64,000 nt of DNA from Pseudomonas capeferrum (GCF_013523055.1 NZ_JAAMQM010000010.1:62001-126000), one strand, 5' to 3'; positions 16,983 to 27,074 are shown, numbered from the stretch's first letter. The notes: generated by a model from the letters alone, not told the origin. Made by a program: numbers and translations.

Positions 16983-18541
16983 AGTTCGGCGCCAAGCCGC
17001 TTTTCGAGAACGTCTCGGTCAAATTCAACAACGGCAACCGGTACGGCCTGATCGGGGCCAACGGGTGCGGCAAGTCGACCTTCATGAAAATCCTGGGCGG
17101 CGACCTCGAGCCGTCCGGCGGGCAAGTGATGCTCGAGCCCAACACGCGCCTGGGCAAGCTGCGCCAGGATCAGTTCGCCTATGAACAGTTCACGGTCATC
17201 GACACCGTGATCATGGGTCACGAGCAGCTGTGGAAGGTCAAGGCCGAGCGCGACCGCATCTATTCGCTGCCGGAAATGACCGAAGAAGACGGCATGGCCG
17301 TCGCCGAGCTGGAAACCGAGTTCGCCGAGATGGACGGTTATACCGCCGAATCCCGCGCCGGCGAACTGCTGCTGGGCCTGGGTATCCCGCTGGCGCAGCA
17401 CTTCGGCCCGATGACCGAAGTCGCGCCAGGCTGGAAACTGCGGGTGCTGCTGGCCCAGGCCCTGTTCTCGGATCCGGATGTGCTGCTGCTCGACGAACCG
17501 ACCAACCACCTGGACATCAACACCATCCGTTGGCTGGAAACGGTCCTCACGGCGCGTAACAGCACCATGATCATCATTTCCCACGACCGCCACTTCCTCA
17601 ACAGCGTCTGCACCCACATGGCCGACCTGGACTACGGCGAGCTGCGTCTTTTCCCAGGCAATTATGACGAGTACATGACCGCCGCCACTCAGTCCCGCGA
17701 GCAGCTGCTGGCCGACAACGCCAAGAAGAAAGCCCAGATCAGCGAGCTGCAGACCTTCGTCAGCCGCTTCTCGGCCAACGCCTCGAAAGCCAAGCAGGCC
17801 ACCTCGCGCGCCAAGCAGATCGACAAGATCCAGCTGGCGGAAGTGAAGCCATCGAGCCGGGTCAGCCCGTTCATCCGCTTCGAACAGACCAAGAAGCTGC
17901 ACCGTCAGGCCGTGACGCTGGAAAAAGTGAGCAAGGCCTTCGATAACAAGGTGCTGTTCAAGGACTTCAGCTTTACCATCGAAGCCGGCGAGCGCGTGGC
18001 GATCATCGGCCCCAACGGTATCGGCAAGACCACCCTGCTGCGTACTCTGGTCGGTGAACTGACTCCGGATGCCGGCGCGGTGAAATGGACCGACAGTGCC
18101 GAAGTGGGCTACTACGCCCAGGACCACGCCCATGACTTCGAGGACGACGTGAGCCTCTTCGACTGGATGGGCCAGTGGACCCAGGGCGAGCAGATGATCC
18201 GCGGCACCCTCGGTCGCATGCTGTTCTCCAACGACGAGATCCTCAAATCGGTCAAGGTGATTTCCGGTGGTGAACAGGGCCGAATGCTCTTCGGCAAGCT
18301 CATCCTGCAGAAGCCGAACGTGCTCGTGATGGACGAACCGACCAACCACCTGGACATGGAGTCGATCGAAGCGCTCAACCTGGCGCTGGAAAACTACCCA
18401 GGCACGCTGCTGTTCGTCAGCCATGACCGTGAGTTCGTATCGTCCCTGGCGACTCGCATCATCGAGTTGAGCCCAGATGGCGTCGTGGACTTCAGCGGTA
18501 CTTATGATGACTACCTGCGTAGCCAGGGTGTGGTGATCTAA
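16955..18541 (+). CDS. ybiT: ABC-F family ATPase YbiT
   Basis: A 528-residue soluble twin-ATPase closely matching YbiT in length and sequence. Two Walker A motifs (GANGCGKST ~35, GPNGIGKTT ~350), two signatures, two Walker B motifs followed by EPTNHLD, and the charged linker ([20 protein letters not shown]) of ABC-F proteins are present. There are no membrane segments. ABC-F proteins bind the ribosomal E site and modulate translation. The start is TTG at 16955 with AGG about seven bases upstream. Both lie at the island junction, so the promoter and leader are island-derived and expression may differ from strains without the island. Confidence 0.95.
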   Translation: MISTANITMQFGAKPLFENVSVKFNNGNRYGLIGANGCGKSTFMKILGGDLEPSGGQVMLEPNTRLGKLRQDQFAYEQFTVIDTVIMGHEQLWKVKAERDRIYSLPEMTEEDGMAVAELETEFAEMDGYTAESRAGELLLGLGIPLAQHFGPMTEVAPGWKLRVLLAQALFSDPDVLLLDEPTNHLDINTIRWLETVLTARNSTMIIISHDRHFLNSVCTHMADLDYGELRLFPGNYDEYMTAATQSREQLLADNAKKKAQISELQTFVSRFSANASKAKQATSRAKQIDKIQLAEVKPSSRVSPFIRFEQTKKLHRQAVTLEKVSKAFDNKVLFKDFSFTIEAGERVAIIGPNGIGKTTLLRTLVGELTPDAGAVKWTDSAEVGYYAQDHAHDFEDDVSLFDWMGQWTQGEQMIRGTLGRMLFSNDEILKSVKVISGGEQGRMLFGKLILQKPNVLVMDEPTNHLDMESIEALNLALENYPGTLLFVSHDREFVSSLATRIIELSPDGVVDFSGTYDDYLRSQGVVI

Positions 18542-18552
18542 GGCTGATCGAT

Positions 18553-18582
18553 GCGGAGCAGGCACTCGAGGCCTGCGTCCGC
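18553..18582 (+). terminator. Hairpin after ybiT
   Basis: GCGGAGCAGGC pairs with GCCTGCGTCCGC (one bulged base) across a seven-base loop, 11 bases after the ybiT stop. No T-run follows, so strength is uncertain. Confidence 0.4.
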
Positions 18583-18740
18583 ACTGGGCCTCTCGGGCCC
18601 GTGCCAGGCCCCGAGACCTGCCCGCTCCAGATTTCCAAGCATTGGGATCCGGCACCGAATTAATAGTTAGCCTGCTTTCATTTCCCCTTCGCAGCGGCCA
18701 TCATGGTCAGACGCCCCTCCGCCTACAAGCGAACGAGCCT

Positions 18741-19931
18741 ATGACCGCGCATGAACCAACCCCCGCCCGCTCCCCTTCGATCACGGCGCAGATCCTGGCG
18801 ATCGTGTTCTACACCTTCATCGCCTTCCTTTGCATCGGCTTGCCGATTGCCGTGTTGCCTGGCTATGTCCATGATCAGCTCGGTTTCGGCGCGGTAATCG
18901 CGGGGGTGACCATCGGCCTGCAGTATCTGGCGACTCTGCTCAGCAGACCGTTCGCCGGGCGTGTGGCCGACAGCCTCGGAGGCAAGCGGGCGATCCGCTA
19001 TGGGCTCTATGGCATCATCGGTTGCGGCCTCCTGACCCTGCTGTCCGCCTGGACCTTGGGCTGGCCGGTCCTCAGCCTTGCCTTGTTGCTCGGGGGACGG
19101 CTGCTTCTGGGGCTTGCCCAAGGCCTGATCGGCGTCGCCACCTTGAGCTGGGGCATCAATCAGGTCGGCAACGAACACACGGCGCGCGTGATTTCCTGGA
19201 ACGGCATCGCCTCCTATGGCGCCATCGCCATCGGCGCCCCCGCGGGCGTATTGATGGTCGATGCCGTGGATTTCAGCCTGCTTGGCCCCGCCTTGATGGT
19301 CTTGGCGGCTCTGGCGTTGCAGGTCCTGCGCACACGTCCGGATGTCATCCCGGTGCGCGGGGAGCGCTTGCCGTTCTGGGCGGCATTCGTGCGCGTGGCG
19401 CCGTGTGGAGTGGGTCTGACCCTGGCTTCGATCGGCTACGGCACCTTGACCACCTTCGTCACCTTGTACTATCTGGAGCGCGGTTGGGTGGGCGCGGCAT
19501 GGTGCCTGAGCGTCTTTGGCCTGTGCTTCATCGTCTCGCGACTATTGTTCGTCAATGCCGTCAACCGCTTCGGCGGCTATGCCGTGGCGGTCACCTGCAT
19601 GGGCACGGAGGTGGTGGGCCTTGCCCTGCTCTGGCTGGCACCCTCGCCCGTCTGGGCATTGGTGGGCGCCGGGCTTACCGGCTTCGGCCTGTCATTGGTC
19701 TACCCGGCTCTAGGAGTGGAAGCAATCAAGCAAGTGCCCAGCAGCAGTCGCGGCGCGGGGCTCGGGGCCTACGCGGTATTCTTCGACCTCGCCCTGGCCA
19801 TCGCCGGGCCGGTGATGGGCGCCGTGGCGGTTCGTCTGGGGTATGCCTCGATCTTCAGCGTCGCCGCGCTGCTCGCCTTGCTGGGGGTTGGGCTGACGCT
19901 GTTGTTGGCAAGGCGTGCTTATCCCGGCTGA
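18741..19931 (+). CDS. MFS transporter, YhhS family
   Basis: 396 residues with twelve hydrophobic segments. FLCIGLPIAVLPGYVHDQLG, LQYLATLLSRPFAGRVADSL (loop 2-3 MFS motif) and RVISWNGIASYGAIAIGAP match the YhhS/UPF0226 efflux family. The ATG at 18741 places the first helix ~20 residues in. The open frame reaches back to 18642, but that part is not membrane-like. Substrate is unknown; relatives export small organic molecules. Confidence 0.85.
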   Translation: MTAHEPTPARSPSITAQILAIVFYTFIAFLCIGLPIAVLPGYVHDQLGFGAVIAGVTIGLQYLATLLSRPFAGRVADSLGGKRAIRYGLYGIIGCGLLTLLSAWTLGWPVLSLALLLGGRLLLGLAQGLIGVATLSWGINQVGNEHTARVISWNGIASYGAIAIGAPAGVLMVDAVDFSLLGPALMVLAALALQVLRTRPDVIPVRGERLPFWAAFVRVAPCGVGLTLASIGYGTLTTFVTLYYLERGWVGAAWCLSVFGLCFIVSRLLFVNAVNRFGGYAVAVTCMGTEVVGLALLWLAPSPVWALVGAGLTGFGLSLVYPALGVEAIKQVPSSSRGAGLGAYAVFFDLALAIAGPVMGAVAVRLGYASIFSVAALLALLGVGLTLLLARRAYPG

Positions 19932-19994
19932 CCGATGCGGCACAGGCTCGGCAAGGCCCAACGGGCGCGCCTCTTTTAAACCTGCGGAGTTCAC

Positions 19995-20354
19995 ATGCCT
20001 GGCAATGAATTGACCCCCGAGCAAGTCGTGACTTTCTGCCTCTCCCTACCCGGCGCAAGCGAAGACTACAAATGGGGAGGCATCCGCGTCTTTTCGGTAG
20101 CGGGCAACAAGATGTTTGCCGTACTCGACCTGGCGGGCGCCGGACTTTCATTCAAGGTCGACAGCGAACTATTCCTGGGCTACGTCGATCGCCCCGGCAT
20201 CCGCCCCGCGCCCTATCTGGCACGCGCGCATTGGATCAGCGTGGAGCCGCCTTACCGTATGAGTCAGGAGGAGCTCACTCAACTGCTACGCCGCTCTCAC
20301 CAATTGGTAGTGCGCCGCCTGCCCAAGCGCCAGCAGCCGGGGTTGCTTATCTGA
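19995..20354 (+). CDS. MmcQ/YjbR family protein, 119 aa
   Basis: The pattern FCLSLPGASEDYKWGG, VFSVAGNKMFAVLDL, LSFKVDSE and HWISVEPPYRMSQEELTQLL is that of the MmcQ/YjbR fold, a small double-wing DNA-binding-like domain. Length fits the family. The physiological role is not established. Its 3' end overlaps by eight bases the convergent DUF1294 gene. Confidence 0.9.
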   Translation: MPGNELTPEQVVTFCLSLPGASEDYKWGGIRVFSVAGNKMFAVLDLAGAGLSFKVDSELFLGYVDRPGIRPAPYLARAHWISVEPPYRMSQEELTQLLRRSHQLVVRRLPKRQQPGLLI

Positions 20355-20790
20355 ACAGCGGCTCCACGGCGTCGATCATCCACCGCATGCCAAACAGCCA
20401 ATAGATCCAGAACAACTGATGCACACCGACAATGGCCCAGAACGCCAGCTGGTACGACACCTTGCGGGTCTTGTGGCGAAACAGCTGCTGGGCCAGCAAG
20501 GCACCAGGCCATCCGCCCAGTAGCTCGCTGGCATGCAACACCTTCTCGGGGACGCGCCTGGCCTGGGCCTTTGCCTGACGCTTGTCGTGCCAGTACAGCG
20601 CCAGGCTCGCCAAGCTGCCCAGCACGTAGGCAAGCGACGGCATCCAGGAATCCCCGAGCCAGACCATGCGTACCGCCCCGATCCCAGGCAGCAGGCACAA
20701 CGCGCCCAGGGCAAGCAGTTTCAGGCGTACGTTGCGTACGCCCTCCTCCTTGGCGACGCCCCGTCGTCCGGCAGTTCGCACGCTTGCCAT
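20347..20790 (-). CDS. DUF1294 membrane protein, 147 aa
   Basis: It has hydrophobic segments near residues 25-45 and 55-70, then the DUF1294 signature DKRQAKAQARRVPEKVLHAS, ELLGGWPGALLAQQLFRHKT and KVSYQLAFWAIVGVHQLFWI. The ATG at 20790 directly follows the uppP stop, so the genes are probably co-transcribed. Function is unknown; some DUF1294 proteins carry an N-terminal cold-shock domain, which is absent here. Confidence 0.85.
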   Translation of the reverse strand: MASVRTAGRRGVAKEEGVRNVRLKLLALGALCLLPGIGAVRMVWLGDSWMPSLAYVLGSLASLALYWHDKRQAKAQARRVPEKVLHASELLGGWPGALLAQQLFRHKTRKVSYQLAFWAIVGVHQLFWIYWLFGMRWMIDAVEPLFR

Positions 20791-20791
20791 G

Positions 20792-21622
20792 TCAGCCCTG
20801 CGCCGTGGTCCAGTCGATCCAGCCAAATACCCAGGTCGCCAGGATCAGCAGGCCGAAGACGATCCGGTACCAGGCAAAGACCGCGTAACTGTGGTTGGCG
20901 ATGAACTTCAACAGCCCGCGCACCGCGATCATCGCGAAGATGAACGAGACGACGAAACCAAGGGCGAACACCGGCAGATCGTCAGGCTGGAACAGTTCAC
21001 GATACTTGTAGCCCGAATAGACCGCCGCGCCCACCATGGTCGGCATGGCCAGGAAGAACGAGAACTCCGTGGCGGCCTTGCGCGACAGGCCGAACAGCAG
21101 GCCGCCGATGATGGTCGAACCGGAGCGCGAGGTTCCCGGGATCATCGCCACGCACTGCACCAGTCCGATCTTCAGGGCATGGCTCCAGCGCATTTCGTCT
21201 ACATGGTCGACCTCGATACGGTGCTCGCGGCGCTCGGCCCAAAGCATGATCACGCCACCCACCACCAGTGCCGCGGCGACCGTGATCGCGTTGAACAGGT
21301 ACTCATGGATCAGGTCGGCGAACATCACCCCCAGCACCACCGCCGGCATGAAAGCGATCAGCAGGTTGACGGTGAATCGCTGGGCTTCGCGCTGACGTGG
21401 CAGCCCCAGCACCACGTCGAATATCTTGCGGCGGAACTCCCAGACCACCGCGAGAATTGCTCCTAGCTGGATAATGATGTTGAAAGCCATGGCCCGTTCG
21501 CCGCCGAAGTCGATCAGGTCGGCGACGATGATCTGGTGGCCGGTGCTCGAGATAGGCAGGAACTCGGTCAGGCCCTCGACGATCCCCAATATGATTGCCT
21601 GGAAGGCGCTCCAAAAATCCAT
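20792..21622 (-). CDS. uppP: Undecaprenyl-diphosphatase UppP (BacA)
   Basis: A 276-residue integral membrane enzyme that removes a phosphate from undecaprenyl diphosphate to recycle the lipid carrier of cell-wall synthesis. Both signature boxes are present: [17 protein letters not shown] near the N-terminus (catalytic Glu) and [17 protein letters not shown] in the middle. Length is standard. DUF1294 follows on the same strand. Confidence 0.95.
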   Translation of the reverse strand: MDFWSAFQAIILGIVEGLTEFLPISSTGHQIIVADLIDFGGERAMAFNIIIQLGAILAVVWEFRRKIFDVVLGLPRQREAQRFTVNLLIAFMPAVVLGVMFADLIHEYLFNAITVAAALVVGGVIMLWAERREHRIEVDHVDEMRWSHALKIGLVQCVAMIPGTSRSGSTIIGGLLFGLSRKAATEFSFFLAMPTMVGAAVYSGYKYRELFQPDDLPVFALGFVVSFIFAMIAVRGLLKFIANHSYAVFAWYRIVFGLLILATWVFGWIDWTTAQG

Positions 21623-21889
21623 TATTCCCCCATAAAGCGCTGCCCCTGGCAGGCCCCATCGTTTTTGATTTATGTGTGTATGTCGCGAGTGGTCAGCTGT
21701 TTTGCAGCGACCCGTTGGTGGTTGTTCCTGCTAAAAAGTTCTGCGGTGTCGAAAGTTTCATCTGGTGCGCCCGAAATCCTAGCAGAGCCCCGGCGTTAAG
21801 GCTTGCGCATCATGCCTTTTGGTTGGCGCTTGATGGGCAACGGCGTGTACGAGTAGCATCGCGGCCTCGCAAACCGCCAAGGATCGCCG

Positions 21890-22456
21890 ATGTCCGGCCT
21901 CGAACTCTTCGCCGCCACGCTTGGCGTGATCGCCGTCTGGCTGACCGTCAAGCAGAATAGCTGGTGCTGGCCGATCGGGCTGGTCATGGTGGTGCTCTAC
22001 AGCTGGATTTTTTATGAAGTGCAGTTGTATTCGGACATGCTACTGCAACTGGTCTATGCCGTCCTGCAGCTGTATGGCTGGTGGCAGTGGACGCGTCCCG
22101 ACCGGCTCGACGATGCCCGGCACGTCACGCGTCTGGCGACGCTACCCATGCTAACGGGACTGACCATGGGGCTGGCGGTGAGCCTTGCCCTGGGCGCGGC
22201 CATGGCAACCTGGACGGACGCGGCGCAACCTTGGCTGGACGCGGCGCTGACCGGCTTCAGTCTGGTAGCTCAGCTGTGGATGGCGCAGAAACGCCTGCAA
22301 TGCTGGCCGCTGTGGGTCGTGCTGGATGTGATCTTCGTGGCCTTGTTCGTGTACAAGTCCTTGTACCTGACGGCCGCGCTCTATGCCCTCTTCACCCTGA
22401 TCGCGGTGCGTGGCTGGCTGGAATGGCGGCGCGACCCTGCATTGGCGGGCACATGA
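21890..22456 (+). CDS. pnuC: Nicotinamide riboside transporter PnuC
   Basis: 188 residues with about seven membrane helices. Conserved PnuC features are TVKQNSWCWPIGLVMVVLYS and LLQLVYAVLQLYGWWQW in the first half and CWPLWVVLDVIFVALFVYKS in the second. It facilitates uptake of nicotinamide riboside for NAD salvage. The stop overlaps the start of the downstream kinase (ATGA), consistent with coupled transport and phosphorylation. I see no recognisable riboswitch in the 267-base upstream gap. Confidence 0.9.
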   Translation: MSGLELFAATLGVIAVWLTVKQNSWCWPIGLVMVVLYSWIFYEVQLYSDMLLQLVYAVLQLYGWWQWTRPDRLDDARHVTRLATLPMLTGLTMGLAVSLALGAAMATWTDAAQPWLDAALTGFSLVAQLWMAQKRLQCWPLWVVLDVIFVALFVYKSLYLTAALYALFTLIAVRGWLEWRRDPALAGT

Positions 22457-22989
22457 AGGTTCTGGTGTTGTGCGGGCCCGAGTCCAGTGGCAAGAGCTGG
22501 CTCAGCACTGAAATCCAGGCACGCTTCGGTGGCGAGGTCGTGGGTGAATACGTGCGTCATTTCATCGATCGGGAACAGCGCGATACTTGCTACGGCGATA
22601 TACCTGCCATCGCTCGGGGGCAGCTGGAGTGGGAGGACAGCGCTCGCCTTGCGGCCCCGCGCCTGCTGATCCTCGATACCCATCTGCTCAGCAATATCCT
22701 GTGGAGCCGCGCCCTGTTCCGGGATTGCCCATCCTGGCTGGAGTCGGCGCTGCTGGCTCGACGCTACGACCTGCACCTGTTGCTCAGCCCGCAAGGGGTA
22801 ACCTGGGTGAGCGATGGACAGCGTTGCCAGCCTCGCCTGGAAGCGCGCCAGGCGTTTTTCGATGACAGTCTGCATTGGCTGCGTACTCACCGGCAGCCGT
22901 TGCAAGTGATCGAGGGGGACTGGCCGCAACGTCGCGACCAGGCACTGGACGCCGTGGAGCACCTGTTGAACGGATTGGCGGAGCACTGA
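22453..22989 (+). CDS. NadR-like nicotinamide riboside kinase
   Basis: 178 residues. P-loop GPESSGKSW at the N-terminus, then YVRHFID and LLILDTHLLSN (Walker B-like), match the kinase domain of NadR (AAA_28). There is no nucleotidyltransferase or HTH part. It should phosphorylate nicotinamide riboside brought in by PnuC to NMN. Translation is coupled to pnuC through the ATGA overlap. Confidence 0.85.
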   Translation: MKVLVLCGPESSGKSWLSTEIQARFGGEVVGEYVRHFIDREQRDTCYGDIPAIARGQLEWEDSARLAAPRLLILDTHLLSNILWSRALFRDCPSWLESALLARRYDLHLLLSPQGVTWVSDGQRCQPRLEARQAFFDDSLHWLRTHRQPLQVIEGDWPQRRDQALDAVEHLLNGLAEH

Positions 22990-23162
22990 CCACGGCGTTC
23001 GAATGAGTGGACTCGGTGCAATGGCGACCAGCGAGGCCCAGTCGGAAACCCTTCGCCCGGCGTTTTCATTTACCGAGGAAGTAAGGCACGGCCATCCTGC
23101 CTGCTCCCCTGTTATCATCCTGCATATTGACATGTCTGTTTCATGACACTAAGGATGATTAC

Positions 23163-25373
23163 GTGAAGGATGTTCCGGACGGTTCACGCCGCTCCCGCGC
23201 GCGGCTTGCCATTCTGATTGGCCTGGTGCTGGTCGTGCCGCTAGTGGTACGCGCCTCGTTAGGCTGGTCCCACCCGCTTGGTTATCTCTCGGACCTGGGC
23301 ATCGGCATTCTGCTGTCGCTGCTGCTGCAACGTTGCCCCTGGTGGCTGGCGCTGCCCGTGCTGGTGGCGTGGGCCACCCTGATCGTCGCGTCGGCCGAAC
23401 TGGTCAATGCCGTGGGCCGGTTGCCGACCAGCGCCGACCTGACCTATCTGTTCGACCCTCAGTTCGTGGAGAACTCCACCGGAGGCGCGCTTTCCCATCC
23501 GTGGTTGCCAGTCACTCTGGGCGCTGGCATCGCAGCCTGGCTTCTCGCCCGATGGGCTGGCCGCGGGCGACCCTTGCGGGGCCTGCCAACTAAGGCCTGG
23601 GCCTTGCCGGTGGTGCTGCTGGTCGCGCATTGGGGTGCTCAGCACCTTGCGCCCTCCGCCGCCGATCAATGGCGCCAGTTCAACCTGCCGCATCAGTTGT
23701 TGGCGGCCGGCGTAGGCGGACTGCAGGAACGGACCCTGGCCTGGCTGCAGGGTGACCGGCACGACTCTGCCCCGGCCATGGCGGGGCTGACTCGAGCCGA
23801 CATGAGCGGCCAGCCGCTGCTGACGGGGCCAGGCCGCGCGCGCAATCTGCTGGTCATCACGCTGGAAGGGATCCCCGGCGCGTATATCCGCGCCAATCGC
23901 CAAGCGCTGGGCAGCCACTACGACGAAGACCTGATGCCCAACCTGAGCCGGTGGGCGGCACGCGGCATGAACACGCCGGACTATGTCGTGCATACCCATC
24001 AGACCATCCGCGGTCTCTACGCCATGTTGTGTGGCGACTATGACAAGCTCGACAACGGCACGCCCAAGGGCGTCGAACTGCTGACGCAGGATGTACGCAA
24101 TCGCGACTGCCTGCCCGCTCGACTACGCGAACAGGGCTTTGCCACTCATTACCTGCAAGGCGCGGGCCTGCGTTTCATGGCCAAGGACCGGATCATGCCG
24201 CATATCGGCTTCGATGCCGTGCACGGTGTCGAGTGGTTCCGTAACGACAACTACCTGGAGTTCCCGTGGGGCAAGGACGACAGGGCGTTCTTCGAGGGCG
24301 CGCTGGATTATGTCGATCAGTTGGAGAAGCAGGACCAGCCTTGGATGTTGACACTGCTCACCGTTGGTACGCACCAGCCCTATTCCGCTCCCAAGGACTA
24401 CCTCGAGCGCCATGACACGGCCAAGCAGGCAGCCGTGGCCTACCTGGACGATGCGATCGGCCATTTCCTCGATGCCCTGGAGCGTCAGGGCGTGCTCGAG
24501 GACACGCTGGTGGTGGTGACGTCCGATGAGTCGCACGGGATCGATGGCGTGCGCCTGGCTTCGGCCTGGGGGTTCAACCTGGTGCTTGCACCGGAGCAGG
24601 CCCGACTCCCACGCCTGAACAAAGGCACATACGGCCATGTCGACCTGAGTGCTTCGCTGCTGGATTATTTCGCCCTGCCGGTTCCCGCGGCGATCGCGGG
24701 GCGCTCGCTGTTCCGCGACTATGACACGGGCCGGGAGATCATCTCGTTCACCAATGGCCTGCTGCGTTATCACGATGGCAAGGGTACGCTGACCGAGTGC
24801 GACTTCCAGCAGCGTTGCCGCCGCTACGCCAGCGAAGGCTTCATTGCCGAGCAGGCCGCCTACATCGGCCGGAGTTCGGATGAGGATTCCCGAAAGATCA
24901 CAGCCATGACAAGCGCCCTGGACCACTCCCTGCTGCGCACGCCATTGAACCTGCACTATCAGTTCGGTGGCCCTACCGCGATTCCCTTGCAGCCGCGTAT
25001 TCGCGACGATTGGGCGGACAACCTGATCGGCGCACAGTACCTGGAGATGCCTGAAGGCTCCTACACGCGCGTGCGCCTCAAGGTCCGCTCGCTCGATCCG
25101 GCGCACAGTGCCTACATCCAGCTCAAGGCGAAGGAAAGCGAGCAGGATGTCGCTCTCGGCCTGCCGGCCGAAATGCGGGTGACAGCCACCCAGCCCCTCG
25201 AACTGGAATTCAGGTTCGACAACCCGAGCCCGCGCAAGGCGTTTTCCTTCCACCTGCTCGGCTACGGTACAGGCGAGGTGGAGATCAGCGATTTCAGCGT
25301 GATCACGGCGCTGCCCGAGCAGGAAGACCCTCTGGAGCAACGCAGCGACGAGCAGATCGCCCACTCCATCTGA
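23163..25373 (+). CDS. LTA synthase-like sulfatase-family membrane protein
   Basis: 736 residues. The GTG at 23163 follows AAGGA at good spacing. About five membrane helices occupy residues ~15-190. A periplasmic sulfatase/phosphoglycerol-transferase domain follows: NLLVITLEGIPG (metal-binding start), VVHTHQTIRGLYAMLCG (catalytic Thr region), and VVVTSDESHGIDG (metal site). The C-terminal ~150 residues form an extra beta-rich part. Relatives transfer phosphoglycerol or phosphoethanolamine to envelope glycans or lipids; the exact acceptor here is unknown. Confidence 0.85.
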   Translation: MKDVPDGSRRSRARLAILIGLVLVVPLVVRASLGWSHPLGYLSDLGIGILLSLLLQRCPWWLALPVLVAWATLIVASAELVNAVGRLPTSADLTYLFDPQFVENSTGGALSHPWLPVTLGAGIAAWLLARWAGRGRPLRGLPTKAWALPVVLLVAHWGAQHLAPSAADQWRQFNLPHQLLAAGVGGLQERTLAWLQGDRHDSAPAMAGLTRADMSGQPLLTGPGRARNLLVITLEGIPGAYIRANRQALGSHYDEDLMPNLSRWAARGMNTPDYVVHTHQTIRGLYAMLCGDYDKLDNGTPKGVELLTQDVRNRDCLPARLREQGFATHYLQGAGLRFMAKDRIMPHIGFDAVHGVEWFRNDNYLEFPWGKDDRAFFEGALDYVDQLEKQDQPWMLTLLTVGTHQPYSAPKDYLERHDTAKQAAVAYLDDAIGHFLDALERQGVLEDTLVVVTSDESHGIDGVRLASAWGFNLVLAPEQARLPRLNKGTYGHVDLSASLLDYFALPVPAAIAGRSLFRDYDTGREIISFTNGLLRYHDGKGTLTECDFQQRCRRYASEGFIAEQAAYIGRSSDEDSRKITAMTSALDHSLLRTPLNLHYQFGGPTAIPLQPRIRDDWADNLIGAQYLEMPEGSYTRVRLKVRSLDPAHSAYIQLKAKESEQDVALGLPAEMRVTATQPLELEFRFDNPSPRKAFSFHLLGYGTGEVEISDFSVITALPEQEDPLEQRSDEQIAHSI

Positions 25374-25382
25374 CATGGGCCC

Positions 25383-25402
25383 TGCCAGGGGTAACCCTGG
25401 CA
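25383..25402. terminator. Hairpin between convergent genes
   Basis: TGCCAGGG pairs perfectly with CCCTGGCA across GTAA, between the stops of the sulfatase gene (25373) and the convergent regulator (25422). It could act in both directions; there is no T-run. Confidence 0.45.
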
Positions 25403-25421
25403 ACCAGTAGCGCAGTCGCGC

Positions 25422-26747
25422 CTAGCGAATCTGATGCTTGTGCAGCAGGCGATAGAATGTCGGGCGCGACACTCCCAGCACCTTGGCGGCAATACTCAGG
25501 TTGTCGCTATGGCGATTGAGCACGTCGCACAAGGCCTGGCGCTCGGCCCGGTGCTTGTAGTCCTCGAGCGTTCCCATCGGCCCATCCTCTTCCTCGACGG
25601 CCTGCAAGCCCAGGTCATGGGCTTCGATCTGTCGCCCTTCGGCCAGGACCAGCCCGCGCCGCACTCGATTGGCAAGCTCTCGGACATTGCCTGGCCAGTC
25701 ATGACGCCCCATCGCGCCCAAGGCGTTGTCGCTGAACGAGCGAGGTCGTCGTCCGGTTTCCAGGCTGTAGAAATGAGCGAAATGGTTGGCCAGCATCGCC
25801 AGGTCGCCATGCCGCTCGCGTAGAGGCGCGGTGACCACATGCTGCGTGTTGAGCCGTTGGTAGAGATCTTCACGAAAACGCCCACTCTCGACAGCGCGTT
25901 CCAAGTCGACGTGAGAGGCGGCGAGCACCCGCACATCGACCGGAAACGGCCGCCTGGCGCCCACCGGTTCGAGATGCCCGGTCTCGAGCAGGCGCAGCAA
26001 CTCGGCCTGCAGCTCCAGGGACAGATCGCCTATTTCATCGAGAAACAATGTGCCGCCGTGGGCTGCTTCGAAACGGCCGACCTTGCGCTGCTGGACCTCG
26101 GTAGAGGTGCCCTTCTCATGACCCAGCAGTTCCGAGTGGATGAGTTGTTCCGGGATCGCGCCGCAATTGACCGCGATGAAGGGCTTGTCGTGGCGCTGCG
26201 ACTGCCGATGCAAGGTACGCGCGACCAGCTCCTTGCCCGTGCCGGTCTCGCCACGGATAAGCACAGGCGATGACAAGGGCGCGAGCTTGGCCAGGAGCTT
26301 GCGAAGCTCCCGGATCGGACGGCTATCACCCAACAGCTCCTGTTCCGGTTCATCGACCTGGACCGTGCCCTTGCCACGCACGCGTGCCATGTCGAAGGCG
26401 CGACTCAGGGTGACCTGGACCCGCGACACATCGAACGGCAAGGTATGGAAGTCGAAGAACCATTCACAGACAAAGTCCCCGACATTTTGCATGCGCAACT
26501 CCTCGGCGCTGAGTACGGCTATCCACTCGGTATCGCTACGTTCGATAAGGTCCTTGACCGCCTCGGGATATTGCAGATGCGTGGCCCGTAGACGTAACAG
26601 GCCTATATCGCAAGGATGCTCCAGTGCGGATCCCAGGGAGCAGCTACGCACTTCCCAGCCGGCACTGCGCAGGCTGGGTAAAAGATGATGACACTCGTCG
26701 CATGGGTCGACGATCAACAGACGGCGGTTCGCTGCGGGTTCGAGCAT
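25422..26747 (-). CDS. Sigma-54-type regulator with altered GAFTGA loop
   Basis: 441 residues. The start at 26747 follows AAGGAAAGG. The N-terminal ~115 residues are receiver-like (RLLIVDPCDECHHLLPSLRS) and resemble VpsR. The AAA+ domain has GETGTGKE (Walker A), GGTLFLDEIGD (Walker B) and an Arg finger region. The C-terminus has a Fis-type HTH (NLSIAAKVLGVSRPTFYRLL). The GAFTGA loop that contacts sigma-54 reads GTSTEV. Regulators lacking GAFTGA often do not activate sigma-54 promoters; VpsR works with sigma-70 and cyclic di-GMP. It may control exopolysaccharide genes or its neighbour, but targets are not visible. Confidence 0.85.
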   Translation of the reverse strand: MLEPAANRRLLIVDPCDECHHLLPSLRSAGWEVRSCSLGSALEHPCDIGLLRLRATHLQYPEAVKDLIERSDTEWIAVLSAEELRMQNVGDFVCEWFFDFHTLPFDVSRVQVTLSRAFDMARVRGKGTVQVDEPEQELLGDSRPIRELRKLLAKLAPLSSPVLIRGETGTGKELVARTLHRQSQRHDKPFIAVNCGAIPEQLIHSELLGHEKGTSTEVQQRKVGRFEAAHGGTLFLDEIGDLSLELQAELLRLLETGHLEPVGARRPFPVDVRVLAASHVDLERAVESGRFREDLYQRLNTQHVVTAPLRERHGDLAMLANHFAHFYSLETGRRPRSFSDNALGAMGRHDWPGNVRELANRVRRGLVLAEGRQIEAHDLGLQAVEEEDGPMGTLEDYKHRAERQALCDVLNRHSDNLSIAAKVLGVSRPTFYRLLHKHQIR

Positions 26748-27074
26748 GACCTTTCCTTGGCGCCAGATTTTGGTTTTCAAATAGAAACAGTAAGTTGCAG
26801 CGCCCGAACTAACAGTAGCAATTAATTTGACGGACCCTCCTACCGTCTGTCTGCCAAATTCGAGGGAGACGGATCCGAGGGGAACCTTTTTCCGCGTGCA
26901 GCATCGCCATGCGCCATGGCGGATACGCCTTTTCCGGTATCGAAAAAAGTTGTGACATCCGTGTGACTTCCATGCACGGTGGGAGCATCAGTACCAGTAA
27001 CCCTGCGGTATTACGTCATACACTCGACGCCGCAGATCTCAATTCGCTGTTTGGGACCAAAGAGAGACCTACCC
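26748..27074. other. Divergent intergenic region, no gene seen
   Basis: This is the promoter region of the regulator (minus) and of the small 27075 gene (plus). A short perfect hairpin, CGCCATG-CGC-CATGGCG, lies at 26905-26921. No operator or RNA family is recognised. Confidence 0.4.

Noticed and set aside
16751..18655. Long minus-strand open frame opposite ybiT
   Set aside because: It is antisense to a well-conserved gene, His/Gln/Val-rich, and without any domain. It is a codon-bias shadow typical of GC-rich DNA.
21623..21889. Riboswitch upstream of pnuC
   Set aside because: I looked for thiamine and preQ1-like motifs and saw none.
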